Origin: Cryptosporangium aurantiacum
GTDB taxonomy: Bacteria; Actinomycetota; Actinomycetes; Mycobacteriales; Cryptosporangiaceae
Assembly: GCF_900143005.1 (NCBI RefSeq)
Contig: NZ_FRCS01000015.1
Span: forward strand, 62,001-126,000
Reading direction: 5' to 3'
DNA: 64,000 nt
A model generated the notes under the pieces. It made no database searches. It saw only the letters and a list, made by a program, of their open reading frames with translations, and was not told where the DNA came from. The translations under genes were made by a program, and so were the position numbers. Shown piece by piece: positions 9,164 to 17,541 of this stretch; positions within the stretch are counted from its first letter, which is position 1, and each line of letters begins with the position of its first letter.

Positions 9164-9925
9164 CTAGGAAGAGCCGGCAGTCGCCGGATTGATACCCGTG
9201 CCCTCGACGATTGCCCGCAATTTCTCCAAGCAACGGCCACGGGTGGGGCCGATGCTGCCGATCGGGATGTCCAGCGCCGCCGAGATCTCGTCGTAGCTGG
9301 GCGCCGGGTCGAGCAGGAGCAACTGCAGCAGCTCCCGGCAGCGCGGGGTGAGCCGTCCGAAGGCCTGACGCATCTCGGCCTCCTGCTCGGCGGCGAGCAG
9401 GGCGGCGTCCGCCTCGGGGGTCGCCAGGCGGAGCCGGTCGGTCGCCGGGTCGAGTTCCTCGCCGGAGAGCACGGTGCGCTTCGCCCGGCCCAGCAGGCGG
9501 AGGCATTCCCGGCGCGCGGTCGTGGCGAGCCAGGCGCCCACCCGGCTCGGGTCGCTCAGCCGGTCGATGTTCTCCACCAGCCGCAGCCAGGTCGTCTGGC
9601 TGATGTCACCGGCGTCACCGGGGCTCAGCCGGTGATTGCGGGCGACGGTCCAGATCAGGCCGCCGTAGGCGTCGACGAGCGCGTCCCAGGCGCTCCGGTC
9701 CCCGTTGGCGGCGGCGCCCACGAGCATCGCCGCTTCCTCCGGCGCCAGGTTCGCGCGGCGGCCTCCGACCGGCTGGTGACCGGTCTGCGGTTCGTCGGGC
9801 TCGTTCACCAGGTCGGTGAGGCCCGCCACCTCGTCGGGTTCGAGCTGCGGCGGTTCGGACGCCTCGGGCGCGGCGGCCAGGCCGATCCGTGCGACCGAGG
9901 TGCGAGCCATCGGATCGGGGGTCAT
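9164..9925 (-). CDS. ECF-like sigma-70 family RNA polymerase sigma factor
   Basis: 253 residues. After a ~70-residue acidic N-terminal extension, region 2 runs WDALVDAYGGLIWTVARNHRL...DISQTTWLRLVENIDRL with region 2.4-like AWLATTARRECLRLL. An acidic linker leads to region 4 (EAEMRQAFGRLTPRCRELL, then PSYDEISAALDIPIGSIG and TRGRCLEKLR), the -35 helix-turn-helix. It directs RNA polymerase to an unknown regulon. The ATG overlaps the stop of the upstream gene (ATGA), giving translational coupling. No anti-sigma gene with a zinc motif is adjacent, so control may come from the N-terminal extension or the flanking genes. Confidence 0.9.
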   Translation of the reverse strand: MTPDPMARTSVARIGLAAAPEASEPPQLEPDEVAGLTDLVNEPDEPQTGHQPVGGRRANLAPEEAAMLVGAAANGDRSAWDALVDAYGGLIWTVARNHRLSPGDAGDISQTTWLRLVENIDRLSDPSRVGAWLATTARRECLRLLGRAKRTVLSGEELDPATDRLRLATPEADAALLAAEQEAEMRQAFGRLTPRCRELLQLLLLDPAPSYDEISAALDIPIGSIGPTRGRCLEKLRAIVEGTGINPATAGSS

Positions 9926-10302
9926 CGGTTCTGGCCGCCGACGTCTGCCGCCTGGAAGCCCGGCGCCATCCGCACGACGCCCCCACCGGCGAAGACCGAC
10001 TCGTGCCGACGCCGCTGCTCCTCCCGGATCCAGGCGTCGACCTCGGAGCGGGCCGTGTGCAGGATCCACTCGTCGACCTGGGTGGTGGGCTGCTCGACCG
10101 GGTGCCGTGCCGGGTCGTTCGCGCCGGACAGGGCGCGGACGGTGGTCCAGCGCTCGGCCATCCGGAGCCAGGTCAGCTGCGAGACGACGGCGGCCTCGGC
10201 GCTCTCCAGGCCGGCCGTCGTCGCGATGCTCCAGATCGTGTCCATGTGCTGGTCGACCAGCGCGTCCCACAACTGGTCCACCCCGTGCGCGTCCCCCGAC
10301 AT
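9922..10302 (-). CDS. Sigma region 2-like small protein, coupled to the sigma factor
   Basis: 126 residues. The part LWDALVDQHMDTIWSIA...VSQLTWLRMAERW...WILHTARSEVDAWIREEQ aligns by eye with region 2 of the sigma factor encoded next (shared WDALVD, IW, TWLR(L/M), W(L/I)xxTAR), but the protein stops after ~90 such residues and has no region 4. It therefore looks like a stand-alone or degenerate sigma region 2, perhaps a duplicate turned regulator that competes for core polymerase or binds the neighbour. Start set at ATG 10302; TTG codons at 10311 and 10323 would add 3 or 7 residues. It overlaps the sigma gene by 4 nt. Confidence 0.75.
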   Translation of the reverse strand: MSGDAHGVDQLWDALVDQHMDTIWSIATTAGLESAEAAVVSQLTWLRMAERWTTVRALSGANDPARHPVEQPTTQVDEWILHTARSEVDAWIREEQRRRHESVFAGGGVVRMAPGFQAADVGGQNR

Positions 10303-10342
10303 ACCGGACAATATACGCGGCAAACCGCGCTGATCGGGGGCG

Positions 10343-10936
10343 CTACTTCGCGTGGAACGTGTTCTGCACGGTCGCGAGGTCGGCGCCGAACAGCGCCTCG
10401 ACGGCGTCGGCCGCCGTGTCGACGAGGAACGGCAGGTCTTTGCGCTCGGTCCCGCTGAAGTCCCGCAGCACGAAGTCGGCCGGGTCCTGCCTGCCGGGCG
10501 GCCGGCCGATCCCTACCCGGACGCGGAGGTAGTCCTTGGTGCCCAGCGACGTCGAGATCGAGCGCAGCCCGTTGTGGCCGTTGTCACCACCGCCGCGCTT
10601 GAGCCGGACGGTGTCGAACGGGATGTCGAGCTCGTCGTGGACGACGATCGTCCGCTCCGGCAAGACGCGGTAGTAGCTCCGCAGCCCGGCGACCGGACCG
10701 CCGGACTCGTTCATGTACGAGAGCGGCTTCGCCAGCACCACCCGGTGCCCACCGAGCCTGCCCTCGACCACGTCGGCACGGGACTTGTGCTTGGTGAACC
10801 GGCCACCGACCCGTTCGGCGAGCAGGTCGACGACCATCTGGCCGACGTTGTGCCGGTTGCCGGCGTAGCGCGGGCCGGGGTTGCCCAGCCCGATGACGAG
10901 CCAGGGGCCGTCGGCGCCTGCCTCAGTGGCCGCCAC
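10343..10936 (-). CDS. pth: Peptidyl-tRNA hydrolase
   Basis: 197 residues, the usual size. Recycles peptidyl-tRNAs released from stalled ribosomes by cleaving the ester bond. Family motifs are all present: [17 protein letters not shown] with the catalytic His and substrate Asn, [19 protein letters not shown] with the catalytic Asp, and [13 protein letters not shown]. An AGGAGG Shine-Dalgarno precedes GTG 10936. It follows rplY by 66 nt on the same strand, the order known in many actinobacteria. Confidence 0.97.
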   Translation of the reverse strand: MAATEAGADGPWLVIGLGNPGPRYAGNRHNVGQMVVDLLAERVGGRFTKHKSRADVVEGRLGGHRVVLAKPLSYMNESGGPVAGLRSYYRVLPERTIVVHDELDIPFDTVRLKRGGGDNGHNGLRSISTSLGTKDYLRVRVGIGRPPGRQDPADFVLRDFSGTERKDLPFLVDTAADAVEALFGADLATVQNTFHAK

Positions 10937-11002
10937 AAAATCCTCCTGGGACGAGTCCGGCCGGAACCCCGCAATCGGGGCCCCGGCCGGTCGGTATGTG
11001 GA

Positions 11003-11626
11003 TCAGGCGTCGGCGGTCTGCTTCTCGTCCCGCTCGATGCCCGCCTCTGCCTCAGCGGCCTCCATCTCGGCCTCGGCCTGCGCGGCGCTCTGCTGGGCGA
11101 CGACACCGACGACCCCGGCCTCGGGGTCGGTCACCAGCGTGACGCCCTTGGGCAGCTCGATGTCCTTGGCCAGCAGGTGCTTACCGATCTCCAGACCGTC
11201 GATGTTGACCTCGACACCGTCCGGGATGTTGGTGGCCTCGGCCTCGACCGTGAGCGTGGTGAGGTCCTGGTTGACCAGGCCACCCCGCTGCACCTGGCCG
11301 GTGAGGACGAGCGCCAGCTCGACCGTGACCTTCTCGCCCTTGCGGACGAGCAGCAGGTCGACGTGGTCAATGGTGGCCTTGATCGGGTCGCGCTGGACGG
11401 CCTTGGGCAGCGCCAGCTCCTTGCCACCGTCGATCTCTATCGTCAGCAGGGTGTTGGCACCGTGCTTGATCGCGGCGGCGAATTCGCGGGCCGGCAGGGC
11501 GATGTGACGAGGCGCCTGACCGTGCCCGTACAGCACGGCGGGGATCTTTCCGGCCCGGCGCGTGCGGCGTGCGCCGCCCTTGCCGAACTCAGTGCGCGGC
11601 TCGGCGGCGATTCGGACCTCGGACAC
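11003..11626 (-). CDS. rplY: 50S ribosomal protein L25/general stress protein Ctc
   Basis: 207 residues, the long (Ctc/TL5) form. The N-terminal domain binds 5S rRNA (RTEFGKGGARRTRRAGKIPAVLYG...), and the C-terminal beta domain follows (EAEATNIPDGVEVNIDGLEIG). The tail after ~180 is Ala/Glu-rich, as usual for this form. GTG 11626 is preferred over an upstream in-frame start at 11647 because GAGGAG lies a few bases before it and the protein then begins SEVRIAAEPRTEFG, the normal beginning for the family. Expressed in the order prs, rplY, pth, but a 430-nt gap with a strong hairpin separates it from prs, suggesting its own promoter. Confidence 0.95.
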   Translation of the reverse strand: MSEVRIAAEPRTEFGKGGARRTRRAGKIPAVLYGHGQAPRHIALPAREFAAAIKHGANTLLTIEIDGGKELALPKAVQRDPIKATIDHVDLLLVRKGEKVTVELALVLTGQVQRGGLVNQDLTTLTVEAEATNIPDGVEVNIDGLEIGKHLLAKDIELPKGVTLVTDPEAGVVGVVAQQSAAQAEAEMEAAEAEAGIERDEKQTADA

Positions 11627-11973
11627 GACGTAACTCCTCGAACGCAAGCGTGATCATCGATTGACGTTGGGCGAGGGGCCGTGTCGTGGGCACCGCAGAC
11701 GACGCGAGAAAGAATCAGCGCGTCGATCACGGAGCCTGCGACACAGCCCCCTCGCCGGGCAACCTCGCCATCCTATCTTGCCCGGCCGGTCCAACACGAA
11801 CCGGTCCCCTGGAAGCCTACAAGCTGCACAGACTCCCGCATACCCGGACACATAGGGTTATCGAACACATCTCATGTGCACCACCGGTGTTAACCGGCCC
11901 CCGGCGTCTCAACCCCAGCGTCCACAATTAGACACAAAAGCGCATTCAAGCGCCGCTCTTGCGTGAACGTGGA
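11627..11973. other. Non-coding gap upstream of rplY
   Basis: No convincing gene. The region should contain the rplY promoter and leader. It is less GC-rich than its surroundings, particularly 11830-11950. A short imperfect palindrome, CCGGTGTTAACCGG, is seen near 11885; no known riboswitch or leader motif was recognised. Confidence 0.5.
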
Positions 11974-12053
11974 GCCCGCCCAGGGCGGCGCTGACATCCG
12001 CGCGCGAGGCCGCCTCGTATTAGTCGCGGCTGTCAGCGTCGTTCTGGGCGGGC
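11974..12053 (-). terminator. Long multi-stem hairpin after prs
   Basis: An 80-nt element starting 7 nt after the prs stop. Outer arms of 10 bp pair perfectly (11974-11983 with 12044-12053); a second pair of ~9 bp follows (11987-11995 with 12031-12039); then CCGCG/CGCGG (11998-12002 with 12025-12029) and a tip CGAGG/CCTCG (12005-12009 with 12013-12017). It most simply ends prs transcription. It is larger and more elaborate than the other terminators here, so a processed small RNA is an alternative. Confidence 0.6.
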
Positions 12054-12059
12054 AGCCCA

Positions 12060-13037
12060 CTAAGAGGCGCCGCCGAAGAGGGAGGTGACGGAGCCGTCGT
12101 CGAAGACCTCGCGGATCGCGCGGGCGATCAGCGGAGCGATCGACAGCACGGTCAGCTTGTCGAGTTCCTTCTCCGGCGGGATCGGCAGCGTGTTCGTGAG
12201 GATCACCTCACTGATCGGGCCGTTCTTCAGCCGCTCGGTGGCCGGGTCGGACAGCACCCCGTGGGTGGCCGCGACGACGACGTCCGCGGCCCCCTCCTGC
12301 TTCAGCGCGTCGGCGGCCTTCGCGATCGTGCCGCCGGTGTCGATCATGTCGTCGACGAGGATGCAGGTGCGCCCCTTCACCTCACCGACGACCCGGTTCA
12401 TGACGACCTGGTTCGGCACCAGCGGGTCCCGCGTCTTGTGGATGAACGCCAGCGGCGTACCGCCGAGGACGTCCGTCCACCGCTCCGCGACCCGCACCCG
12501 CCCGGAGTCCGGGGCCACCACGGTCAGGTCCCGGCCCGCGTACCGCTCCTTGACGTACTCCGCCAGCAGCGACAGCGCGAACAGGTGGTCGACCGGCCCG
12601 TCGAAGAAGCCCTGGATCTGGGCCGTGTGCAGGTCGACCGTCAGGATCCGGTCGGCGCCGGCGGTACGGAGCAGGTCGGCGACCAGGCGCGCGGAGATCG
12701 GCTCGCGCCCCTGGTGCTTCTTGTCCTGCCGCGCGTACGGATAGAACGGCAGCACGACGGTGACCCGCTTCGCCGAGCCGCGCTTGGCGGCGTCCAGCAT
12801 GAGCAGCACCTCCATCAGGTGCTGGTTCACCGGCGCGCACATGCTCTGGATGATGAAGGCGTCCGACCCGCGCACGGACTCCTCGAACCGCACGAACAGC
12901 TCTCCGGAGGCGAACTCGAGGGCCCGGGTGGGAGTCACCCCGGTCTCGAGATCGACAGCGATCTCCGCGGCGAGCTCAGGCGCGGCCCGACCGGACAGGA
13001 GCACCAAGCTCTTGCGGCTCTTGGCGTGAAGTGCCAT
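12060..13037 (-). CDS. prs: Ribose-phosphate pyrophosphokinase
   Basis: 325 residues, standard class I PRPP synthase: makes PRPP from ribose 5-phosphate and ATP for nucleotide, His and Trp synthesis, and in actinobacteria for decaprenyl-phosphate arabinose precursors. Seen motifs: FASGELFVRFEESVRGSD, the ATP loop PYARQDKKHQGREPISA, the metal site TVDLHTAQIQGFFDGPVDHL, and the PRPP loop CILVDDMIDTGGTI. Lies 72 nt downstream of glmU on the same strand, the conserved glmU-prs pair. Followed by a large hairpin. Confidence 0.97.
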   Translation of the reverse strand: MALHAKSRKSLVLLSGRAAPELAAEIAVDLETGVTPTRALEFASGELFVRFEESVRGSDAFIIQSMCAPVNQHLMEVLLMLDAAKRGSAKRVTVVLPFYPYARQDKKHQGREPISARLVADLLRTAGADRILTVDLHTAQIQGFFDGPVDHLFALSLLAEYVKERYAGRDLTVVAPDSGRVRVAERWTDVLGGTPLAFIHKTRDPLVPNQVVMNRVVGEVKGRTCILVDDMIDTGGTIAKAADALKQEGAADVVVAATHGVLSDPATERLKNGPISEVILTNTLPIPPEKELDKLTVLSIAPLIARAIREVFDDGSVTSLFGGAS

Positions 13038-13109
13038 CGGTTCTGCGTCGCTTTCAGTGCAGCCGGGCGGCGGAGATCCGACCGGTTCGGCGTGAGGGGA
13101 ACTCAGTGT

Positions 13110-14609
13110 TCACTGCCCAGAGCCGGGGATGTCGGTTGTGGCAGGAGGAATCGACCCCTCGACGGTACCCTCCCCGGAAGCGACGCGCCGAGCAGCCGCC
13201 GCCGCGTCGGCCGCCGCTGTGCCTGGTCGGCGCCGTTCGACCCACCCCTCGACGTTGCGCTGACGCGCCCTCGCGACCGCCATCGCGCCCGGCGGAACGT
13301 CCTCGGTGATGACCGAACCGGCCGCCGTGTACGCGCCGTCACCGACCGATACCGGAGCGACGAACATGTTGTCGCTACCGGTACGGCAGTGATCACCGAT
13401 CGTAGTGTGGTGTTTCTTCACACCGTCGTAGTTGACGAACACGCTCGCCGCGCCGATGTTCGAGTGCTCACCGATCGTGGCATCGCCCACATACGTGAGA
13501 TGAGGCACCTTCGAGCCCTCGCCGATCCGCGCGTTCTTCGTCTCGACGTACGTCCCCACCTTGGCCTTGCGAGCCAGCACCGACCCCGGCCGCAGGTAGG
13601 CGTACGGGCCGACGGAGGCCTCCGGGCCGATCTCGGCCTGGGTGGCGTGGGCCCGGACGACCGTGGCACCGGCCCCGACCGTGGTGTCGATCAGCGTCGT
13701 GTCCGGTCCGATCTCGGCGCGGTCCTCGATCACGGTCGCGCCCCGGAGCTGGACGTTCGGGTGGATCGTGACGTCCCGCCCGACGACGACGTCCACGTCG
13801 AACCAGACGCTGGCCGGGTCGATGACGGTGGCGCCCGCCCGCATCGCGGCGGTGACCAGCCGGTCGCGCAGCAGCGCGCGCAGGCCGGCGAACTCGACCC
13901 GGTCGTTGCAGCCGAGCGTCTCGCGGTAGTCGGGCGCGACCATCGCGGCGACCGGGTGCCCGTCCTCGACGAGCAGGCCCAGCACGTCGGTCAGGTACTC
14001 CTGGCCCTGGTCGTTGTCGGTGGTGAGCCGGTCGAGCATGGCCCGCAGGTGCTTAGCGTCGAACGCGAACATGCCGGAGTTGATCTCGGCGATCGTCCGC
14101 TCCTCGGCGGTGGCGTCGCGGTGCTCGACGATCCGCCGTACCCGGCCCTCGGCGTCCCGCACGATCCGGCCGAGGCCGGTGGGGTCGGGCACTGACGCGG
14201 TGAGCACGGTGGCGGCGTTGCCCGCCTCCACGTGGCCGTTGACCAGCGCCTGCAGGGTCTCGGCGGTGAGCAGCGGGGTGTCGCCGTTGAGCACGACGAT
14301 CGGACCGTCCAGGTCGGGCAGCTCGGCCAGCGCGCAGCGGACCGCGTGGCCGGTGCCGAGCTGCTGGTCCTGCACCGCGGTCACGACCCGGCCGTCGAGG
14401 CCGGTCACGTGCGCGGTGACACGTTCACGCTGGAAGCCGACGACGACCGCCAGGTGTGCGGGCTCGAGCCGGCCTGCGGCCGCGAGCACGTGCCCCACCA
14501 GGCTGCGACCGCACAGCTCGTGGAGGACCTTGGGGGTGTCGGACTTCATCCGGGTTCCTTCGCCGGCGGCGAGGACCACGACGGCAGCCGGGCGGGCCGG
14601 GCTCGTCAC
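13110..14609 (-). CDS. glmU: Bifunctional N-acetylglucosamine-1-phosphate uridyltransferase/glucosamine-1-phosphate acetyltransferase
   Basis: 499 residues. Makes UDP-GlcNAc for peptidoglycan. The N-terminal uridyltransferase domain has [20 protein letters not shown] (nucleotide loop), QLGTGHAV and NGDTPLL; the C-terminal acetyltransferase is a left-handed beta helix of hexapeptide repeats (from ~255), with [35 protein letters not shown] and [10 protein letters not shown] carrying the acetyl-transfer residues. The last ~45 residues are Ala/Pro-rich and lie beyond the conserved fold, as in other actinobacterial GlmU proteins. tRNA-Gln lies just upstream and prs just downstream, as in M. tuberculosis. 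Confidence 0.97.
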   Translation of the reverse strand: MTSPARPAAVVVLAAGEGTRMKSDTPKVLHELCGRSLVGHVLAAAGRLEPAHLAVVVGFQRERVTAHVTGLDGRVVTAVQDQQLGTGHAVRCALAELPDLDGPIVVLNGDTPLLTAETLQALVNGHVEAGNAATVLTASVPDPTGLGRIVRDAEGRVRRIVEHRDATAEERTIAEINSGMFAFDAKHLRAMLDRLTTDNDQGQEYLTDVLGLLVEDGHPVAAMVAPDYRETLGCNDRVEFAGLRALLRDRLVTAAMRAGATVIDPASVWFDVDVVVGRDVTIHPNVQLRGATVIEDRAEIGPDTTLIDTTVGAGATVVRAHATQAEIGPEASVGPYAYLRPGSVLARKAKVGTYVETKNARIGEGSKVPHLTYVGDATIGEHSNIGAASVFVNYDGVKKHHTTIGDHCRTGSDNMFVAPVSVGDGAYTAAGSVITEDVPPGAMAVARARQRNVEGWVERRRPGTAAADAAAAARRVASGEGTVEGSIPPATTDIPGSGQ

Positions 14610-14749
14610 AACGGTCTCCTGAGAACTAGGCGGCTGTGGGTGTGATGCTGCTGACTCAGCCGCATGCTAACCAGCGGGCGCGGTACCCGAATGACCGACG
14701 GCCCGCCTCCGTGCGGACCTCAAAGAGGGCACGAATCGGGAAGAAGGGG

Positions 14750-14821
14750 CTCGGCCGCCAGGATTCGAACCCGGACAAGCGACACCAAAAGACGCTGTGC
14801 TGCCTATTACACCACGGCCGA
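14750..14821 (-). tRNA. tRNA-Gln (anticodon UUG)
   Basis: The minus strand folds into a 72-nt cloverleaf. The acceptor arm TCGGCCG/CGGCCGA is fully paired with the U1-A72 pair typical of tRNA-Gln; the T arm is CCGGG-TTCGAAT-CCTGG; the anticodon loop is TTTTGGT, giving UUG (reads CAA). CCA is not encoded. The anticodon stem GCGTC/GTCGC contains an internal U-U mismatch (positions 30-40), which is unusual. Sits upstream of glmU, the position of glnU in mycobacteria. Confidence 0.93.
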
Positions 14822-14952
14822 AGGCATCTCGATTCTTCCACAGGCCGCCGCGAACGGCTGGCGTAATCCCCCGCACCGATCCGATGCGTCCGTTTGGGCA
14901 TCGGTACCAACCGTTCGTGCGCAGCGCGCAAATTCGACTCGCCCCTTGCCAA

Positions 14953-14983
14953 ACTTACGGCTCCGTAGGTTACGCTTCCGTAA
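14953..14983. promoter_or_regulatory. Repeated operator upstream of the desaturase gene
   Basis: Two 13-nt copies of TTACGnnTCCGTA (14955-14967 and 14970-14982) lie 15 nt apart and differ at two positions. The first copy centres an 18-nt near-palindrome, ACTTACGGCTCCGTAGGT (14953-14970); the second is a TTACG/CGTAA inverted repeat (14970-14974 and 14979-14983). This is the architecture of a TetR-family operator bound by two dimers. The likely ligand-responsive repressor is the TetR protein at 16260. Located 47 nt before the chosen desaturase start, so it should overlap the promoter. Confidence 0.65.
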
Positions 14984-15029
14984 GCGTCGGTTGCTCGAAG
15001 CCGAGCAACGGCGTCCGCACTATCGTCTG

Positions 15030-16055
15030 ATGCTGAAGGGAAGGCCATTGACTCCGACGACCGCAGCGGCCGCAGAGGCGACCGCCACTCCGGCTCCGGA
15101 GGGGACCGAGGCCGCCGCAACCGAAACCAAGCGTTCCGGTCAGCGTCCGCTCATTTTCGGGCGTAAGGGCAACATCGAGATCGCGTTCCTGTGGTTCTTC
15201 GTCGTGGCGCCCTTCGTGGCGCTCCTCGCGGCCGTGCCGTGGGCCTGGGGCTGGGGCCTCACCTGGACCGACGTCGCCATCTTCGCGGTCTTCTACATCA
15301 CTACCGGGTTCGGCGTGACGGTCGGTTTCCACCGCTACCTCACGCACGGCGCGTTCAAGGCCAAGCGCTGGCTGCGGATCGCGCTGACCATCGCCGGCAC
15401 GATGTCGATCGAGGGCGCGCCGATCCGCTGGGTCGCCGACCACCGTCGGCACCACCAGTACAGCGACATGGAGGGTGACCCGCACTCGCCGTGGCGTTTC
15501 GGCGAGTCGACCAAGGGCCTGGTCAAGGGCCTGGTCTGGGCGCACGTCGGGTGGCTGTTCGAGCGGGACAACTCCAACGCTCGCCGGTTCGCGCCGGACC
15601 TGATCCGCGACCCGGACATCAAGCGGATCCAGAAGAACTTCGTGCCGATCATGCTGTTCTCGCTGTTCGGCCCGGCCGTCATCGGTGGTCTGGTGACCTG
15701 GTCCTGGTGGGGCGCGGTCACCGCGTACTTCTGGGCGTCGCTGGTGCGGATCGCGCTGGTGCACCACGTCACCTGGGCCGTGAACTCGGTCTGCCACGTG
15801 GTCGGTGAGCAGCCGTACCGCTCCAACGACAAGGCTCACAACTACTGGCCGCTGGCGATCCTGAGCTTCGGCGAGTCGTGGCACAACTCCCACCACGCCG
15901 ACCCGACCTGCGCGCGGCACGGCGTCGACCGGGGCCAGATCGACTTGTCGGCCCGCCTGATCTGGGTGTTCGAGAAGTTCGGCTGGGCCTGGGACGTCCG
16001 CTGGCCGAAGCGCGAGCGCTTCGAAGCACGGCGCGTCGAGAAGGTCGCCGCGTAA
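15030..16055 (+). CDS. Acyl-CoA (delta-9-type) fatty acid desaturase
   Basis: About 341 residues, membrane-bound di-iron desaturase that introduces a cis double bond in fatty acyl chains. The three histidine boxes are seen: HRYLTH, DHRRHH and WHNSHH, plus a further HNYWP-type His. Four or so hydrophobic helices flank them (for example IAFLWFFVVAPFVALLAAVP). Start uncertain: ATG 15030 has no clear ribosome site, while TTG 15048 follows GAAGGGAAGG closely and would give a 335-residue protein beginning MTPTTAAA. Preceded by a repeated TetR-type operator and followed by a terminator and a TetR gene, suggesting control of membrane fluidity. Confidence 0.92.
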   Translation: MLKGRPLTPTTAAAAEATATPAPEGTEAAATETKRSGQRPLIFGRKGNIEIAFLWFFVVAPFVALLAAVPWAWGWGLTWTDVAIFAVFYITTGFGVTVGFHRYLTHGAFKAKRWLRIALTIAGTMSIEGAPIRWVADHRRHHQYSDMEGDPHSPWRFGESTKGLVKGLVWAHVGWLFERDNSNARRFAPDLIRDPDIKRIQKNFVPIMLFSLFGPAVIGGLVTWSWWGAVTAYFWASLVRIALVHHVTWAVNSVCHVVGEQPYRSNDKAHNYWPLAILSFGESWHNSHHADPTCARHGVDRGQIDLSARLIWVFEKFGWAWDVRWPKRERFEARRVEKVAA

Positions 16056-16068
16056 CCACCGCACTCCC

Positions 16069-16103
16069 CGACGGCCGCCGCGAGGTCCTCGTGGCGGCCG
16101 TCG
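16069..16103 (+). terminator. Terminator hairpin after the desaturase
   Basis: An 11-bp perfect stem (16069-16079 with 16093-16103) topped by a second CGAGG/CCTCG stem, beginning 13 nt after the desaturase stop. No U-tract. It separates the desaturase gene from the TetR gene, which is therefore probably transcribed on its own. Confidence 0.7.
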
Positions 16104-16259
16104 TGTGCTTCCCCCACGTCTGTGCGGCATATGGACGCTGCGGCGCGCGGCGTAACGTCCATAGGACGTCACGGTCACCCGGTAACCACGGACGTGGCGC
16201 GCAGCACGCAGGTCCGGCACGCCGCGCAACTCGCTTCGCGCGGCTGACAGGATGGAATC

Positions 16260-16904
16260 GTGACGGACGACCACGAACGCAGGCGCGGAGCCCGGGTCCG
16301 GATGACCGGCAAGGAACGACGCGAACAGCTGCTGACGATCGCCCGGAAGCTCTTCGCCGACCGCGGTTTCGAGGCCACTTCGATCGAGGAGATCGCCACC
16401 CGCGCCAGCGTCAGCAAGCCGGTGGTCTACGAGCACTTCGGCGGCAAGGAAGGGCTGTACGCCGTCGTCGTCGACCGCGAGATGCGACACCTGCTCGACA
16501 GCATCACGAACGCGCTGACCGGCGGGCACCCGCGAATCCTGCTGGAGCAGGCCGCGCTCGCGCTGCTCACCTACATCGAGGACGAGACCGACGGCTTCCG
16601 GATCCTGGTCCGGGATTCGCCGGTCGCCACCTCGGCCGGCACGTTCTCCAGCCTGATCAGCGACATCGCCAGCCAGGCCGAGTACATCCTGGCCGGCGAG
16701 TTCAAGAGCCGCGGTTACGAGAGCAAGCTCGCCGGCCTGTACTCGCAGGCGCTGGTGGGCATGGTCGCGCTGACCGGCCAGTGGTGGCTCGAGGCACGCA
16801 AGCCGAACAAGGAAGACGTGGCCGCCCACCTGGTGAACCTCGCCTGGAACGGCCTGTCCAACCTGGAGGCCAAGCCCCGTATCCGCGGGCCCAAGGACAG
16901 CTGA
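16260..16904 (+). CDS. TetR-family transcriptional regulator
   Basis: 214 residues. The N-terminal helix-turn-helix (~20-70) reads RREQLLTIARKLFADRGFEATSIEEIATRASVSKPVVYEHFGGKEGLY in overlapping pieces, a very typical TetR DNA-binding domain; the C-terminal helical domain ending in GQWWLEARKP...VNLAWNGLSNL is ligand-binding and of the kind seen in actinobacterial lipid-metabolism regulators. GTG start. Its best candidate target is the repeated palindrome upstream of the neighbouring desaturase; the ligand may be a long-chain acyl-CoA. This pairing is inferred from position and operator shape. Confidence 0.9.
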   Translation: MTDDHERRRGARVRMTGKERREQLLTIARKLFADRGFEATSIEEIATRASVSKPVVYEHFGGKEGLYAVVVDREMRHLLDSITNALTGGHPRILLEQAALALLTYIEDETDGFRILVRDSPVATSAGTFSSLISDIASQAEYILAGEFKSRGYESKLAGLYSQALVGMVALTGQWWLEARKPNKEDVAAHLVNLAWNGLSNLEAKPRIRGPKDS

Positions 16905-16905
16905 C

Positions 16906-16941
16906 GCACAAAGGCCGGCCCTTTCGGGCCGGCCTTTGTGC
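16906..16941. terminator. Bidirectional terminator hairpin
   Basis: Perfect 16-bp stem (16906-16921 with 16926-16941) and a 4-nt TTTC loop, starting 2 nt after the tetR stop and ending 10 nt before the stop of the convergent DUF4383 gene. The arms carry AAA and TTT runs near the base, giving short U-runs in both directions. Confidence 0.9.
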
Positions 16942-16950
16942 AGACGGACG

Positions 16951-17430
16951 TCAGTGCGCGGCGCCGACCGGCTCCTTCTCCGACGAAGCCGCGTGCGACG
17001 GACGGCGGACCGTCGCCGAGCCGGAGACGCCGCTGTAGAGCGCCGCGGTGAACCAGAGCGTGCCCAGCAGGTACATGACGCAGACGCTGGTGACCGTGAA
17101 CGCGAGGAAGTTGTCGCCGTTCCGGATGAAGATCAGGCCGATCGTGCCGACGACCCAGAGCACCGGCCCGAGGACCGAGTTGACCTTGGCGTCGATGTTG
17201 CGGCCGGCCAGCGCCGCCAGCAGCGCGATGCCGCCGACGACGATCCAGAACACGCCTGCCGCCGGGTTGGCGACCATGCCCCAGACCTTTTCACCCTCGT
17301 TGTCGGTGAACGAGCCGCCCGACGTCTGGATCAGTGCGATGGCGCCGTAGGCGATGGACGCCGCACCGGTCACGATGGTCAGGCCCCGGTACAGGCCACG
17401 AAGCGGATGGTCGACCGGTAGGTGGGACAT
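16951..17430 (-). CDS. DUF4383-family four-helix membrane protein
   Basis: 159 residues with four hydrophobic segments: GLTIVTGAASIAYGAIALI, NPAAGVFWIVVGGIALLAAL, SVLGPVLWVVGTIGLIFI and AFTVTSVCVMYLLGTLWFT. The spacing and the NPAAGVFWIVVG segment fit the DUF4383 family of actinobacterial integral membrane proteins, function unknown. The C-terminal ~25 residues are polar and probably cytoplasmic. Separated by 111 nt from the ABC-F gene upstream on the same strand. Confidence 0.8.
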   Translation of the reverse strand: MSHLPVDHPLRGLYRGLTIVTGAASIAYGAIALIQTSGGSFTDNEGEKVWGMVANPAAGVFWIVVGGIALLAALAGRNIDAKVNSVLGPVLWVVGTIGLIFIRNGDNFLAFTVTSVCVMYLLGTLWFTAALYSGVSGSATVRRPSHAASSEKEPVGAAH

Positions 17431-17541
17431 TCAAGGGCCTCCCTGTTCTGCGGCCGAGCACGGTCGTCGGCCAGATTCTGCCCGAACTCATCGGCGGACC
17501 GTCGACCAGGTGTCGGCAATCCGTGGAATCAGTGCGCCGGA

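Noticed and set aside
16260-16904. Naming the TetR gene FasR or DesT
   Set aside because: It is a generic TetR protein near a desaturase; the sequence does not match the N-terminus I recall for FasR closely enough for a specific name.
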